DNA of 22,689 nt from Desulfobulbus sp. (GTDB lineage: Bacteria; Pseudomonadota; Gammaproteobacteria; Burkholderiales; Rhodocyclaceae): NCBI GenBank assembly GCA_009782025.1, contig WQUQ01000202.1:1-22689 (forward strand), read 5' to 3'. Position numbers and translations under genes: made by a program. This document shows positions 1-6,573 of the stretch, piece after piece. Position 1 is the stretch's first letter; each line of letters starts with the position of its first letter. The notes under the pieces are model-generated. The model was given only the letters and a program-made list of their open reading frames with translations, was not told the origin of the DNA and did not search any database.

Positions 1-13
1 CCAAGCCAATCGG

Positions 14-88
<75 letters not shown>

Positions 89-118
89 CTACCTTGAAAC
101 ATCGACCGCGCTACAACA

Positions 119-192
119 TGGAGCGGGTGAAGGGAATCGAACCCTCGTCTTAAGCTTGGAAGGCTTCAGCTCTACCATTGAGCTACACCCGC
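119..192 (-). tRNA. tRNA-Gly (anticodon TCC)
   Basis: Minus-strand cloverleaf with acceptor arms GCGGGTG and CACCCGC, discriminator T and an encoded CCA. The anticodon loop CTTCCAA gives anticodon TCC (glycine, GGA/GGG codons). The T arm contains GGTTCGATTCC. It is the middle gene of the Tyr-Gly-Thr cluster, 30 nt upstream of tRNA-Thr and without an intervening promoter, so it is very probably co-transcribed and processed from one precursor. Confidence 0.96.
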
Positions 193-233
193 TCAATCCA
201 CACCCACAGCACCCATAAACTACGGTATCGACC

Positions 234-318
<85 letters not shown>

Positions 319-331
319 AGAAGAACGCGAG

Positions 332-360
332 ATTATCCGTGCCCGCTCAAATGCTGTCAA
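332..360 (-). promoter_or_regulatory. Sigma70 promoter of the tRNA-Tyr-Gly-Thr operon
   Basis: Minus strand: a perfect -35 TTGACA (355-360), a 17-nt spacer and -10 GATAAT (332-337), followed by a GC-rich CTCGCG discriminator. That combination is typical of strong, stringently controlled stable-RNA promoters. The predicted start is near 325, just before tRNA-Tyr. The stringent-control reading is inference from the discriminator. Confidence 0.85.
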
Positions 361-371
361 CATTCACCCCA

Positions 372-401
372 CAAAAAAACCGGCGGTTGCCGGTTTCTTT
401 G
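372..401 (-). terminator. Rho-independent terminator after the cytochrome c gene
   Basis: An 8-bp stem (377-384 with 389-396) around a GGTT loop is followed on the minus strand by a run of seven T residues (373-379). It lies 19 nt beyond the cytochrome stop codon and just upstream of the tRNA promoter, so it insulates the two units. A shorter T-rich run on the other side makes weak bidirectional action possible. Confidence 0.85.
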
Positions 402-419
402 TGGGCGAAGAAGAAATGA

Positions 420-731
420 TCAGTGAGCCAGAACCCAGGTCACCAGCCGCTTCGCTTCGTCTTCGGTCACGTTGTTCGGCGGCATCGGGACCTGGCCCCA
501 GTTGCCCTTGCCGCCGGCCTTGACCTTGGCGGCCAGCGTCGCCACCGCGCCTGCGTCACCCTTGTACTTGGCGGCGACATCCTTGTAAGCCGGGCCGACC
601 AGCTTCTTGTCGACCTGGTGGCAGGAGAAGCAGTTTTTGGCCTTGGCCAGGGCTTCCTCGTCCGCAGCATGGACTTGACCAGCCATTACAATGCCGGCTG
701 CAACCATCATGACGCCATAAACAGATTTCAT
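420..731 (-). CDS. Small periplasmic class I c-type cytochrome (c551/c8-like)
   Basis: Encodes 103 aa: a 22-residue signal peptide (cleavage after VHA) and a mature domain of about 81 aa. The haem-binding motif CFSCH is at residues 34-38, and the likely sixth ligand Met83 lies in a PMPPN motif, as in cytochromes c551/c8. Such proteins are soluble periplasmic electron carriers, for example to cytochrome cd1 nitrite reductase or terminal oxidases; the partner here cannot be told from context. I chose the ATG at 731 because a GGAG ribosome site lies just upstream and a signal peptide starts there; a longer ORF with an upstream ATG at 803 exists but reads through the promoter. The gene is monocistronic, with its own promoter and terminator. 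Confidence 0.93.
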   Translation of the reverse strand: MKSVYGVMMVAAGIVMAGQVHAADEEALAKAKNCFSCHQVDKKLVGPAYKDVAAKYKGDAGAVATLAAKVKAGGKGNWGQVPMPPNNVTEDEAKRLVTWVLAH

Positions 732-775
732 TCTCTCACTCCGTGATTTGAGTTGGTGGGGGAAAACCGGTTCGG

Positions 776-803
776 ATGATAGAGCCTTTTCAAGCGCTTG
801 CAA
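776..803 (-). promoter_or_regulatory. Probable sigma70 promoter of the cytochrome c gene
   Basis: Minus strand TTGCAA (798-803), a 16-nt spacer and TATCAT (776-781), placing the start about 35 nt upstream of the ATG. Motif quality is moderate, but the position is right and no other candidate is visible. Confidence 0.5.
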
Positions 804-913
804 ACTGCTACGAGAGCAACATTTTTCTCGGCGCAGGCAATACGTCCGTAAGCGATTAACGACGCACGGCGGCGGCGGTTGACACGGCGGCTCGCGCTTT
901 CAGCAGTGAGTCA

Positions 914-933
914 CTCCGGGCTGAAGCCCGGAG
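914..933. repeat. REP-like hairpin, copy 1
   Basis: A 20-nt perfect palindrome core (CTCCGGGC, TGAA loop, GCCCGGAG) followed by CTTCCTCGC. It resembles a second hairpin at 993-1010, which also has a TGAA loop and a CTTCTCGC-type tail. Both lie between ilvD and the cytochrome gene, in a 300-bp stretch (732-1030) that otherwise holds only the cytochrome promoter. Confidence 0.7.
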
Positions 934-953
934 CTTCCTCGCCACGAGTTTGG

Positions 954-968
954 GGTGCCTCCGGCACC
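954..968. repeat. Short hairpin between the two REP-like copies
   Basis: GGTGCC, TCC loop, GGCACC: a 6-bp perfect stem. It is short enough to arise by chance but lies midway between two similar REP-like hairpins, so it may be part of one composite element (914-1010). Confidence 0.45.
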
Positions 969-992
969 GAAATCACGCTGGGCTCGCTTGAC

Positions 993-1010
993 CCCGGCCT
1001 GAAGGCCGGG
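993..1010. repeat. REP-like hairpin, copy 2
   Basis: An 18-nt palindrome (CCCGGCC, TGAA loop, GGCCGGG) followed by ACTTCTCGC, a diverged relative of the hairpin at 914-933. It lies about 20 nt past the ilvD stop codon (minus strand), where it could stabilise the 3' end of the ilvD mRNA. There is no T-run, so it is not a classical terminator. Confidence 0.7.
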
Positions 1011-1030
1011 ACTTCTCGCTTGCGCCGTGG

Positions 1031-2887
1031 TCATTTGCGCCGCTGGATTTGCCTGACATCGCGCACCGCTCCCTTGTCGGCCGAAGTCGCCATCAGGGCA
1101 TAGGCTTGCAGCGCCGGCGAAACGACTCGCTGGCGGGCGACGGGTTGCCAGGCAGTTTCGCCGCGCGCTTCCATCGCCGCCCGCCGGCGGGCCAGTTCGT
1201 CGGCGGCAATGGCCAGATGGATGCGGCGTTGGGGGATGTCGACCTCGATCGTGTCGCCCTCCTCGACCAGCGCGATGGCGCCGCCGTCGGCCGCTTCCGG
1301 CGAGGCGTGGCCGATGGAGAGGCCGGAGGTGCCGCCGGAAAAACGGCCATCGGTGAGCAAGGCGCAGGCTTTGCCCAGGCCCATCGATTTCAGATAGGAG
1401 GTCGGGTAGAGCATCTCCTGCATACCCGGCCCGCCCTTCGGGCCTTCGTAGCGGATGACGACGACGTCGCCGGCGACGATGCGGCCGCCGAGGATGCCGT
1501 CCACCGCCGCTTCCTGGCTCTCGAACACGCGCGCCCGGCCGGTGAAGCGCCAGATGGATTCGTCGACGCCCGCCGTCTTGACGATGCAGCCATCCTCGGC
1601 GATGTTGCCGTAGAGCACGGCCAGGCCGCCGTCCCTGGAATAGGCGTTGGCCTGGTTGCGGATGCAGCCGTGTGTGCGGTCGAGATCGAGTTCGTTGTAG
1701 CGGCAGTCCTGGGCAAAGGCGGTCTGGGTCGGCACGCCGCCCGGTGCGGCCTTGAAGAATTCGTGCACCGTGATGTCGCGCTCGCGCACCACGTCCCAGC
1801 GGTCAATCGCCTCGCCGAGATTTCTGGCGTGCACCGTCGGGACTTCGCGGTGCAGCAGACCGGCGCGATCCAGTTCGCCGAGGATGCCCATGATGCCGCC
1901 GGCGCGGTGCACGTCCTCGATATGGTATTTGTCGGTCATCGGCGCCACCTTGCACAGGCAGGGCACGGAGCGCGAAATGCGGTCGATGTCGGCCATCGTG
2001 AAATCGACGCCAGCCTCCTGGGCAGCGGCCAGGATGTGCAGCACGGTATTGGTCGAGCCCCCCATCGCCACGTCGAGCGTCATCGCATTCTCGAAAGCGG
2101 CGCGGGTGGCGATCGAGCGCGGCAGCACCGAGGCGTCCTCCTGCTCGTAATAACGCTGGCAGAGTTCGACGGCGAGACGGCCGGCGCGCAGGAACAGCGC
2201 CTTGCGGTCGGCGTGCGTGGCGACCAGGGTGCCGTTGCCGGGCAGGCTCAAGCCCAGCGCCTCGGTCAGGCAGTTCATCGAATTGGCGGTGAACATGCCG
2301 GAACAGGAGCCGCAGGTCGGGCAGGCGGAACGCTCGATTTCGGCAAGATCGGCCTCGGGCACGGCGCTGTCGGCGGCCTTGACCATGGCGTCGATGAGGT
2401 CGAGGTGGATCACCTTCCCCTGTATCTTGACCTTGCCGGCCTCCATCGGCCCGCCGGAGACGAACACCGCCGGAATATCGAGGCGCATGGCGGCCATCAG
2501 CATGCCCGGCGTGATCTTGTCGCAATTGGAAATGCACACCAGCGCGTCGGCGCAGTGGGCATTGACCATGTATTCGACCGAATCGGCAATCAAATCGCGC
2601 GACGGCAGGGAATAGAGCATGCCGCTATGGCCCATGGCGATGCCGTCGTCAATGGCGATGGTATTGAACTCCTTGGCGACGCCGCCGGCCGCCTCGATTT
2701 CGCGCGCCACCAGTTGCCCCATGTCCTTGAGATGCACATGCCCCGGCACGAACTGGGTGAAGCTGTTGACCACGGCGATGATGGGTTTGTTGAAATCGCC
2801 GTCCCGCATGCCGGTCGCCCGCCACAGGGCGCGGGCGCCGGCCATGTTGCGGCCGTGGGTCGAGGTATGGGAACGATATTGCGGCAT
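1031..2887 (-). CDS. ilvD: Dihydroxy-acid dehydratase
   Basis: Encodes 618 aa, almost the length of E. coli IlvD (616). It dehydrates 2,3-dihydroxy-isovalerate and 2,3-dihydroxy-3-methylvalerate to the 2-keto acids, the third common step of valine/isoleucine (and leucine/pantothenate) synthesis, in the cytoplasm. The N-terminus carries the family signature [18 protein letters not shown]. The Fe-S cluster ligands are seen as Cys122 in CDKITPG and Cys195 in CGSCSGMF, and the metal-binding [10 protein letters not shown] segment is at about 78-87. The ATG at 2887 follows a GGAGAG ribosome site. It diverges from lgt across 80 bp and stands alone, with REP-like hairpins downstream. No leader peptide or attenuator is visible. 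Confidence 0.98.
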   Translation of the reverse strand: MPQYRSHTSTHGRNMAGARALWRATGMRDGDFNKPIIAVVNSFTQFVPGHVHLKDMGQLVAREIEAAGGVAKEFNTIAIDDGIAMGHSGMLYSLPSRDLIADSVEYMVNAHCADALVCISNCDKITPGMLMAAMRLDIPAVFVSGGPMEAGKVKIQGKVIHLDLIDAMVKAADSAVPEADLAEIERSACPTCGSCSGMFTANSMNCLTEALGLSLPGNGTLVATHADRKALFLRAGRLAVELCQRYYEQEDASVLPRSIATRAAFENAMTLDVAMGGSTNTVLHILAAAQEAGVDFTMADIDRISRSVPCLCKVAPMTDKYHIEDVHRAGGIMGILGELDRAGLLHREVPTVHARNLGEAIDRWDVVRERDITVHEFFKAAPGGVPTQTAFAQDCRYNELDLDRTHGCIRNQANAYSRDGGLAVLYGNIAEDGCIVKTAGVDESIWRFTGRARVFESQEAAVDGILGGRIVAGDVVVIRYEGPKGGPGMQEMLYPTSYLKSMGLGKACALLTDGRFSGGTSGLSIGHASPEAADGGAIALVEEGDTIEVDIPQRRIHLAIAADELARRRAAMEARGETAWQPVARQRVVSPALQAYALMATSADKGAVRDVRQIQRRK

Positions 2888-2930
2888 GGTTTCTCTCCGT
2901 CGGGGCGGGCGCCGGAATGCCGGGCGCGAA

Positions 2931-2950
2931 CTATAATCGGCCGATTCTAG
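2931..2950. promoter_or_regulatory. Palindrome carrying overlapping divergent -10 elements (ilvD/lgt)
   Basis: A 20-bp imperfect palindrome (perfect core AATCGGCCGATT) with one non-complementary pair. The plus strand contains TATAAT (2932-2937), suitable for lgt. The minus strand contains TAGAAT at the mirror position, suitable for ilvD. No good -35 boxes are visible, so the promoter call rests on position and the -10 motifs alone. Confidence 0.4.
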
Positions 2951-2967
2951 CCCACTCCGTTCCGCCG

Positions 2968-3759
2968 ATGCTTGTTCACCCCCAGTTCGACCCGGTCGCT
3001 TTTTCGCTCGGCCCGCTGACGATTCGCTGGTATGGCCTGATGTACCTGGTCGCCTTCGCCCAGTTTGTGCTGCTCGGCCGCTGGCTGATTCGCCATCGCC
3101 AGGCCGCCTTGACCGTCGAGCAACTCGACGATCTGCTCTTTTACGGCATGCTCGGCGTCATCGTCGGCGGCCGGCTCGGTCAGGTGCTGTTCTACGAACC
3201 CGCCCATTTCCTCGCCCATCCGCTGGAAATCGTCGCCGTCTGGAAGGGCGGCATGAGTTTTCACGGCGGCTTTCTCGGCGTCCTGGCGGCGATGGCGCTG
3301 TGGGCGAAAAAGCACCGCATGGTCTGGCTCGATGTCACCGACTTCATCGCGCCGCTGGTGCCGCTCGGCCTGGCCGCCGGACGTCTGGGCAATTTCATCA
3401 ATGGCGAACTGTGGGGGCGCCTCGCCTCGCCCTCGCTGCCTTGGGCGATGGTCTTTCCGCAGGCCGGCGATCTTCAGCCGCGGCATCCGTCGCAGCTTTA
3501 CCACATCGGCCTGGAGGGCATCGCGCTGTTCGTCATCCTGTGGCTGTTCAGCCGCAAAAAGCGGCCGCGCGGCGCGGTTTCGGGCGTCTTTCTGATCGGC
3601 TACGGCGCCTTTCGCTTCATCACCGAATATTTCCGCGAGCCGGATGCCGGCATCTTCGGCCAGTCCTACACCATCAGCATGGGCCAGTGGCTGTCGCTGC
3701 CGATGATCGTCGCCGGGCTGCTGCTGTTGTCGCTGGCTTACCGGAAAAAGGCTCTATAG
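2968..3759 (+). CDS. lgt: Prolipoprotein diacylglyceryl transferase
   Basis: Encodes a 263-aa polytopic inner-membrane enzyme that moves a diacylglyceryl group from phosphatidylglycerol to the lipobox cysteine of prolipoproteins, the first lipoprotein maturation step. The Lgt signature [14 protein letters not shown] is at residues 138-151, the conserved GGMSFHGG motif (His99) at 94-101, HPSQLY at 173-178, and a conserved C-terminal Arg (about 223) in the YFREPD segment. The start at 2968 aligns with other Lgt proteins (a PxFDPV...WYGLMY N-terminus). An in-frame ATG at 2917 would overlap the promoter region. It heads a probable operon with the VOC gene (32-nt gap). Substrates in this window include FlgH and the lipoprotein at 9871-10341. 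Confidence 0.96.
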   Translation: MLVHPQFDPVAFSLGPLTIRWYGLMYLVAFAQFVLLGRWLIRHRQAALTVEQLDDLLFYGMLGVIVGGRLGQVLFYEPAHFLAHPLEIVAVWKGGMSFHGGFLGVLAAMALWAKKHRMVWLDVTDFIAPLVPLGLAAGRLGNFINGELWGRLASPSLPWAMVFPQAGDLQPRHPSQLYHIGLEGIALFVILWLFSRKKRPRGAVSGVFLIGYGAFRFITEYFREPDAGIFGQSYTISMGQWLSLPMIVAGLLLLSLAYRKKAL

Positions 3760-3791
3760 TTATCCCCTCGCTCATTGACAGGAACCCTCTC

Positions 3792-4268
3792 ATGACACGT
3801 CCCTTCAAGGTTCTCGGCATCCAGCAGATCGCCATCGGCGGCCCGTCCAAGGACAAGCTGCGCCGGCTGTGGGTCGATATGTTCGGCCTCGACGTCAGCA
3901 GCACCTTCGTTTCCGAGCGCGAAAATGTCGACGAGGACATCTGCGCCATGGGCAGCGGCCCGTTCAAGGTCGAGGTCGACCTGATGCAGCCGCTCGACCC
4001 GGAAAAAAAGCCCGCCGTGCACGCCACCCCGCTCAATCACGTCGGCCTGTGGATCGACGATCTGCCCAGGGCCGTCGAATGGCTCTCCGCCAACGGCGTG
4101 CGTTTCGCGCCGGGCGGCATCCGTAAGGGCGCGGCCGGTTTCGACATCACCTTTTTGCATCCCAAGGGCAACGAGGAGTTCCCGATCGGCGGCGAAGGCG
4201 TGTTGATCGAACTGGTGCAGGCGCCGCCCGAGGTCGTCAGCGCCTTCGCCAGGCTGGCCGGCCAATAG
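3792..4268 (+). CDS. VOC-family (glyoxalase / methylmalonyl-CoA epimerase-like) protein
   Basis: Encodes 158 aa. The fold shows as two beta-alpha-beta-beta-beta halves: IQQIAIGG...FGLDVSS near the N-terminus and [11 protein letters not shown]...GVRF...HPKG...GVLIELVQ in the second half. The second half strongly resembles methylmalonyl-CoA epimerases, with metal ligands His83 and Glu140 (VLIELVQ). The first ligand position, usually His, is Gln12 here. It may therefore be a divergent epimerase, a glyoxalase-type lyase or an uncharacterised VOC enzyme; substrate unknown. The ATG at 3792 follows AGGAA at 8-nt spacing. It lies between lgt and an uncharacterised gene (9-nt gap), probably one transcript. 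Confidence 0.85.
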   Translation: MTRPFKVLGIQQIAIGGPSKDKLRRLWVDMFGLDVSSTFVSERENVDEDICAMGSGPFKVEVDLMQPLDPEKKPAVHATPLNHVGLWIDDLPRAVEWLSANGVRFAPGGIRKGAAGFDITFLHPKGNEEFPIGGEGVLIELVQAPPEVVSAFARLAGQ

Positions 4269-4277
4269 GGTCTGACG

Positions 4278-5027
4278 ATGGCGGAACCGAGCGCAGACGA
4301 ACGGGCCGCCCAGGCGGCGCTGGAGTCGACCCTGGCCGCTACCGCCGCCGTGCTGCCGTTGCTGGTCAAGCCACGGCCGCCGCGTTTTCCGGCTGCGCTG
4401 AACGAACGCTGGCTGGCCGCCGGCAAGCAACTGCGGCAGGTCTGGGCAAGGCGTCAGACAGAAACCAGCGAAGCGCTGCGTCAGGCCGTGTTCGCCCTTT
4501 ACGCCGTCGCCCTCGACAGCCGCGACGCCGATTGTCTGGCCCTTGGCGAAGCCCTGGCCAGCGCCGCCGACCGGCTCGACCACGGCCAGCCGCCGGCGCA
4601 ACTGCTGACCGCCCTCTGCGCTGCCATCGAATGCCTGGCCGAGCCGGCCGGACTCGAACACGACGCCTTTGCCCAGCGCGCCCGGCATTTCGCCCAGCGC
4701 CTGACGCAAGCCGCCGAACTGCCGGACGCCTATCGCCGCTCGCCGCTGATCGACCGCCTGTTCGTCAGTGAAACCGAGGAACGCCTCACGCTGATGCGGG
4801 AAGCGCTGGCGGCGCTGCCGCCGGATGCGGTGCGACTCAAGGCGGAAGCGGCGCAGCTTGCCGAGCAGGCCGAAATGATCGAACTCTACGGGTTGATGCA
4901 CCTGGCGCGCGGCCTGGCCGGACGGATCGGCGGCGCGACCGATCTCGAACATCCGGCTATCCGGGCCGACCTGGAAAACCGCCTGCGGCAACTGCGTGAG
5001 ACCCTGGCCGTCCTGGATGGCGGCTGA
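4278..5027 (+). CDS. Uncharacterised alanine/leucine-rich helical protein
   Basis: Encodes 249 aa that I do not recognise. It has no signal peptide and no membrane segment, and is rich in Ala, Leu, Arg and Glu in long amphipathic stretches, so a mostly alpha-helical cytoplasmic protein is likely. It starts 9 nt after the VOC gene stop and ends 15 nt from the convergent mgtE stop, making it the last gene of the lgt unit. Codon use and GC resemble the neighbours, which argues for a genuine gene; no conflicting ORF is better. Confidence 0.75.
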   Translation: MAEPSADERAAQAALESTLAATAAVLPLLVKPRPPRFPAALNERWLAAGKQLRQVWARRQTETSEALRQAVFALYAVALDSRDADCLALGEALASAADRLDHGQPPAQLLTALCAAIECLAEPAGLEHDAFAQRARHFAQRLTQAAELPDAYRRSPLIDRLFVSETEERLTLMREALAALPPDAVRLKAEAAQLAEQAEMIELYGLMHLARGLAGRIGGATDLEHPAIRADLENRLRQLRETLAVLDGG

Positions 5028-5042
5028 ATCCCGGCGCTGGAG

Positions 5043-6485
5043 CTACATCAGAAACAGCGTCGCCAGCCCCAGAAAGATGAAGAAACCGCCGGAATCGGTC
5101 AGAGCGGTAATCATCACCGAACTGCCGATGGCCGGGTCGGCGCCGAATTTTTGCCGCAGCAGCGGAATGCCGACGCCGGCGGTCGCAGCGAGCAACAGGT
5201 TGAGCGTCATCGCCGCGGTCAGCACCAGGCCGAGCGCCGCGCTGTGATAGAGCCACCAGGCGACAACGCCGAGCAGGCCGCCCCAGATGAGGCCGTTGAT
5301 GCTGGCGACGCTCAACTCCTTCTTCAGCAGGCGGCGCATGGCGTCGCTCTGCACCTGGCCCATGGCGATGGCGCGCACGATCATGGTGATGGTCTGGTTG
5401 CCGGAATTGCCGCCGATGCCGGCAACGATGGGCATCAGCGCGGCCAGGGCGACCAGTTTTTCGATGGAACCTTCGAACGCGCCGATCACCCGCGAGGCGA
5501 TGAAGGCGGTGACCAGGTTGATGGCCAGCCACGCCCAGCGGTTTTTCACCGAATCCCAGACCGAGGCGAAGATGTCCTCCTCCTCTTTCAGGCCGGCCTG
5601 GGCCAGTTGTTCGTGCTCGGCTTCTTCGCGGATGTAGTCGACCACCTCATTGACGGTGACGCGGCCAACCAGCTTGCCGTCGGCATCGACCACCGGCGCC
5701 GACACCAGGTCGTAGCGGTCGAAAGCCCTGGCCGCTTCTTCGGCCAGATCGTCCGGCTCCAGCTTGATGAAATCGGTCTGCATCAGCGCCCCGACCTCAA
5801 CCTCGGGGTCATTGACCAGCAGCACGTTGAGCGACAGCACGCCCTTCAGATAGTCGTTGCGGTCGACGACGAACAACTGATCGGTGTGGTCGGGCAATTC
5901 GTCGAAGCGGCGCAGATAGCGCAGCACCACTTCGAGCGTGACATCCTCGCGCACGGTGACCATGGCGAAATCCATGATCGCGCCGACCGAACTTTCGGGG
6001 TAGGACATCGCCGAGCGCAGTTGCTCGCGCTCCTCGACCGTCATGCCGCGGAAAACGTCGTCGATGACCTCCTGCGGCAAATCGGGCGCCAGGTCGGCCA
6101 GTTCGTCGGCGTCGAGCGTCTCGGCGGCGGCGACCAGTTCGTTGGGCGCCATCGCCTCGATCAGGCTCTCGCGGACGGCATCCGAGACTTCGAGCAGAAT
6201 CTCGCCATCGCGCTCGGCCTTGACCAGATCCCAGGCAATCAGGCGCTCGTCGAGCGGCAGCGCTTCGAGAATGTAAGCGATGTCGGCCGGGTGCATCGGC
6301 GCCAGCTTGTGCCGCAGTTCGTGCAGATGCTGCTGGCGCACGATGTCCTCGGCCAGATCCTGACGCGGCCCTTCCTGGCGGCGCACCAGATCCTCGACCA
6401 GCTTGTGCCGGGCGAGCAGGGTCTGCACCTCGGAGAGGCGCGCCTGCAAGTCTTCCGTATCGGTCAGCGGGGCTTCTTCGCTCAT
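5043..6485 (-). CDS. mgtE: Magnesium transporter MgtE
   Basis: Encodes 480 aa, within the usual MgtE length. Order: a cytoplasmic N domain (about 35-140), a tandem CBS pair (about 145-270, the Mg2+-sensing plug), then five membrane helices. The MgtE signature PIVAGIGGNSGNQ sits in the membrane part, followed by the segment ending at the C-terminus. The family forms homodimeric Mg2+ channels in the inner membrane, gated by Mg2+ at the N/CBS domains. I took the ATG at 6485 (MSEEAPL); an in-frame ATG nine codons upstream is possible, and neither has a convincing ribosome site. The long open frame upstream of it is a shadow of the opposite-strand nuclease gene. It diverges from that gene across 88 bp. 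Confidence 0.95.
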   Translation of the reverse strand: MSEEAPLTDTEDLQARLSEVQTLLARHKLVEDLVRRQEGPRQDLAEDIVRQQHLHELRHKLAPMHPADIAYILEALPLDERLIAWDLVKAERDGEILLEVSDAVRESLIEAMAPNELVAAAETLDADELADLAPDLPQEVIDDVFRGMTVEEREQLRSAMSYPESSVGAIMDFAMVTVREDVTLEVVLRYLRRFDELPDHTDQLFVVDRNDYLKGVLSLNVLLVNDPEVEVGALMQTDFIKLEPDDLAEEAARAFDRYDLVSAPVVDADGKLVGRVTVNEVVDYIREEAEHEQLAQAGLKEEEDIFASVWDSVKNRWAWLAINLVTAFIASRVIGAFEGSIEKLVALAALMPIVAGIGGNSGNQTITMIVRAIAMGQVQSDAMRRLLKKELSVASINGLIWGGLLGVVAWWLYHSAALGLVLTAAMTLNLLLAATAGVGIPLLRQKFGADPAIGSSVMITALTDSGGFFIFLGLATLFLM

Positions 6486-6573
6486 GGTGCAGTGCGGCAA
6501 AAGGTCGTTCATTCTAGCACTGGCCGGACCCGGCTGGCCGGATGGCATACTGACGGTTTTTCTGCTCGCCGCC

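Noticed and set aside
1049..2950. A 633-codon open frame antisense to ilvD
   Set aside because: It lies entirely opposite a fully conserved ilvD; composition (His/Gly/Ala/Arg-rich) is that of a GC-rich antisense shadow and no family is recognisable.
3300..3791. Upstream in-frame extension of the VOC gene inside lgt
   Set aside because: The extension is an Arg/Pro/Ala-rich shadow of lgt; the ATG at 3792 has a good ribosome site and starts the domain.
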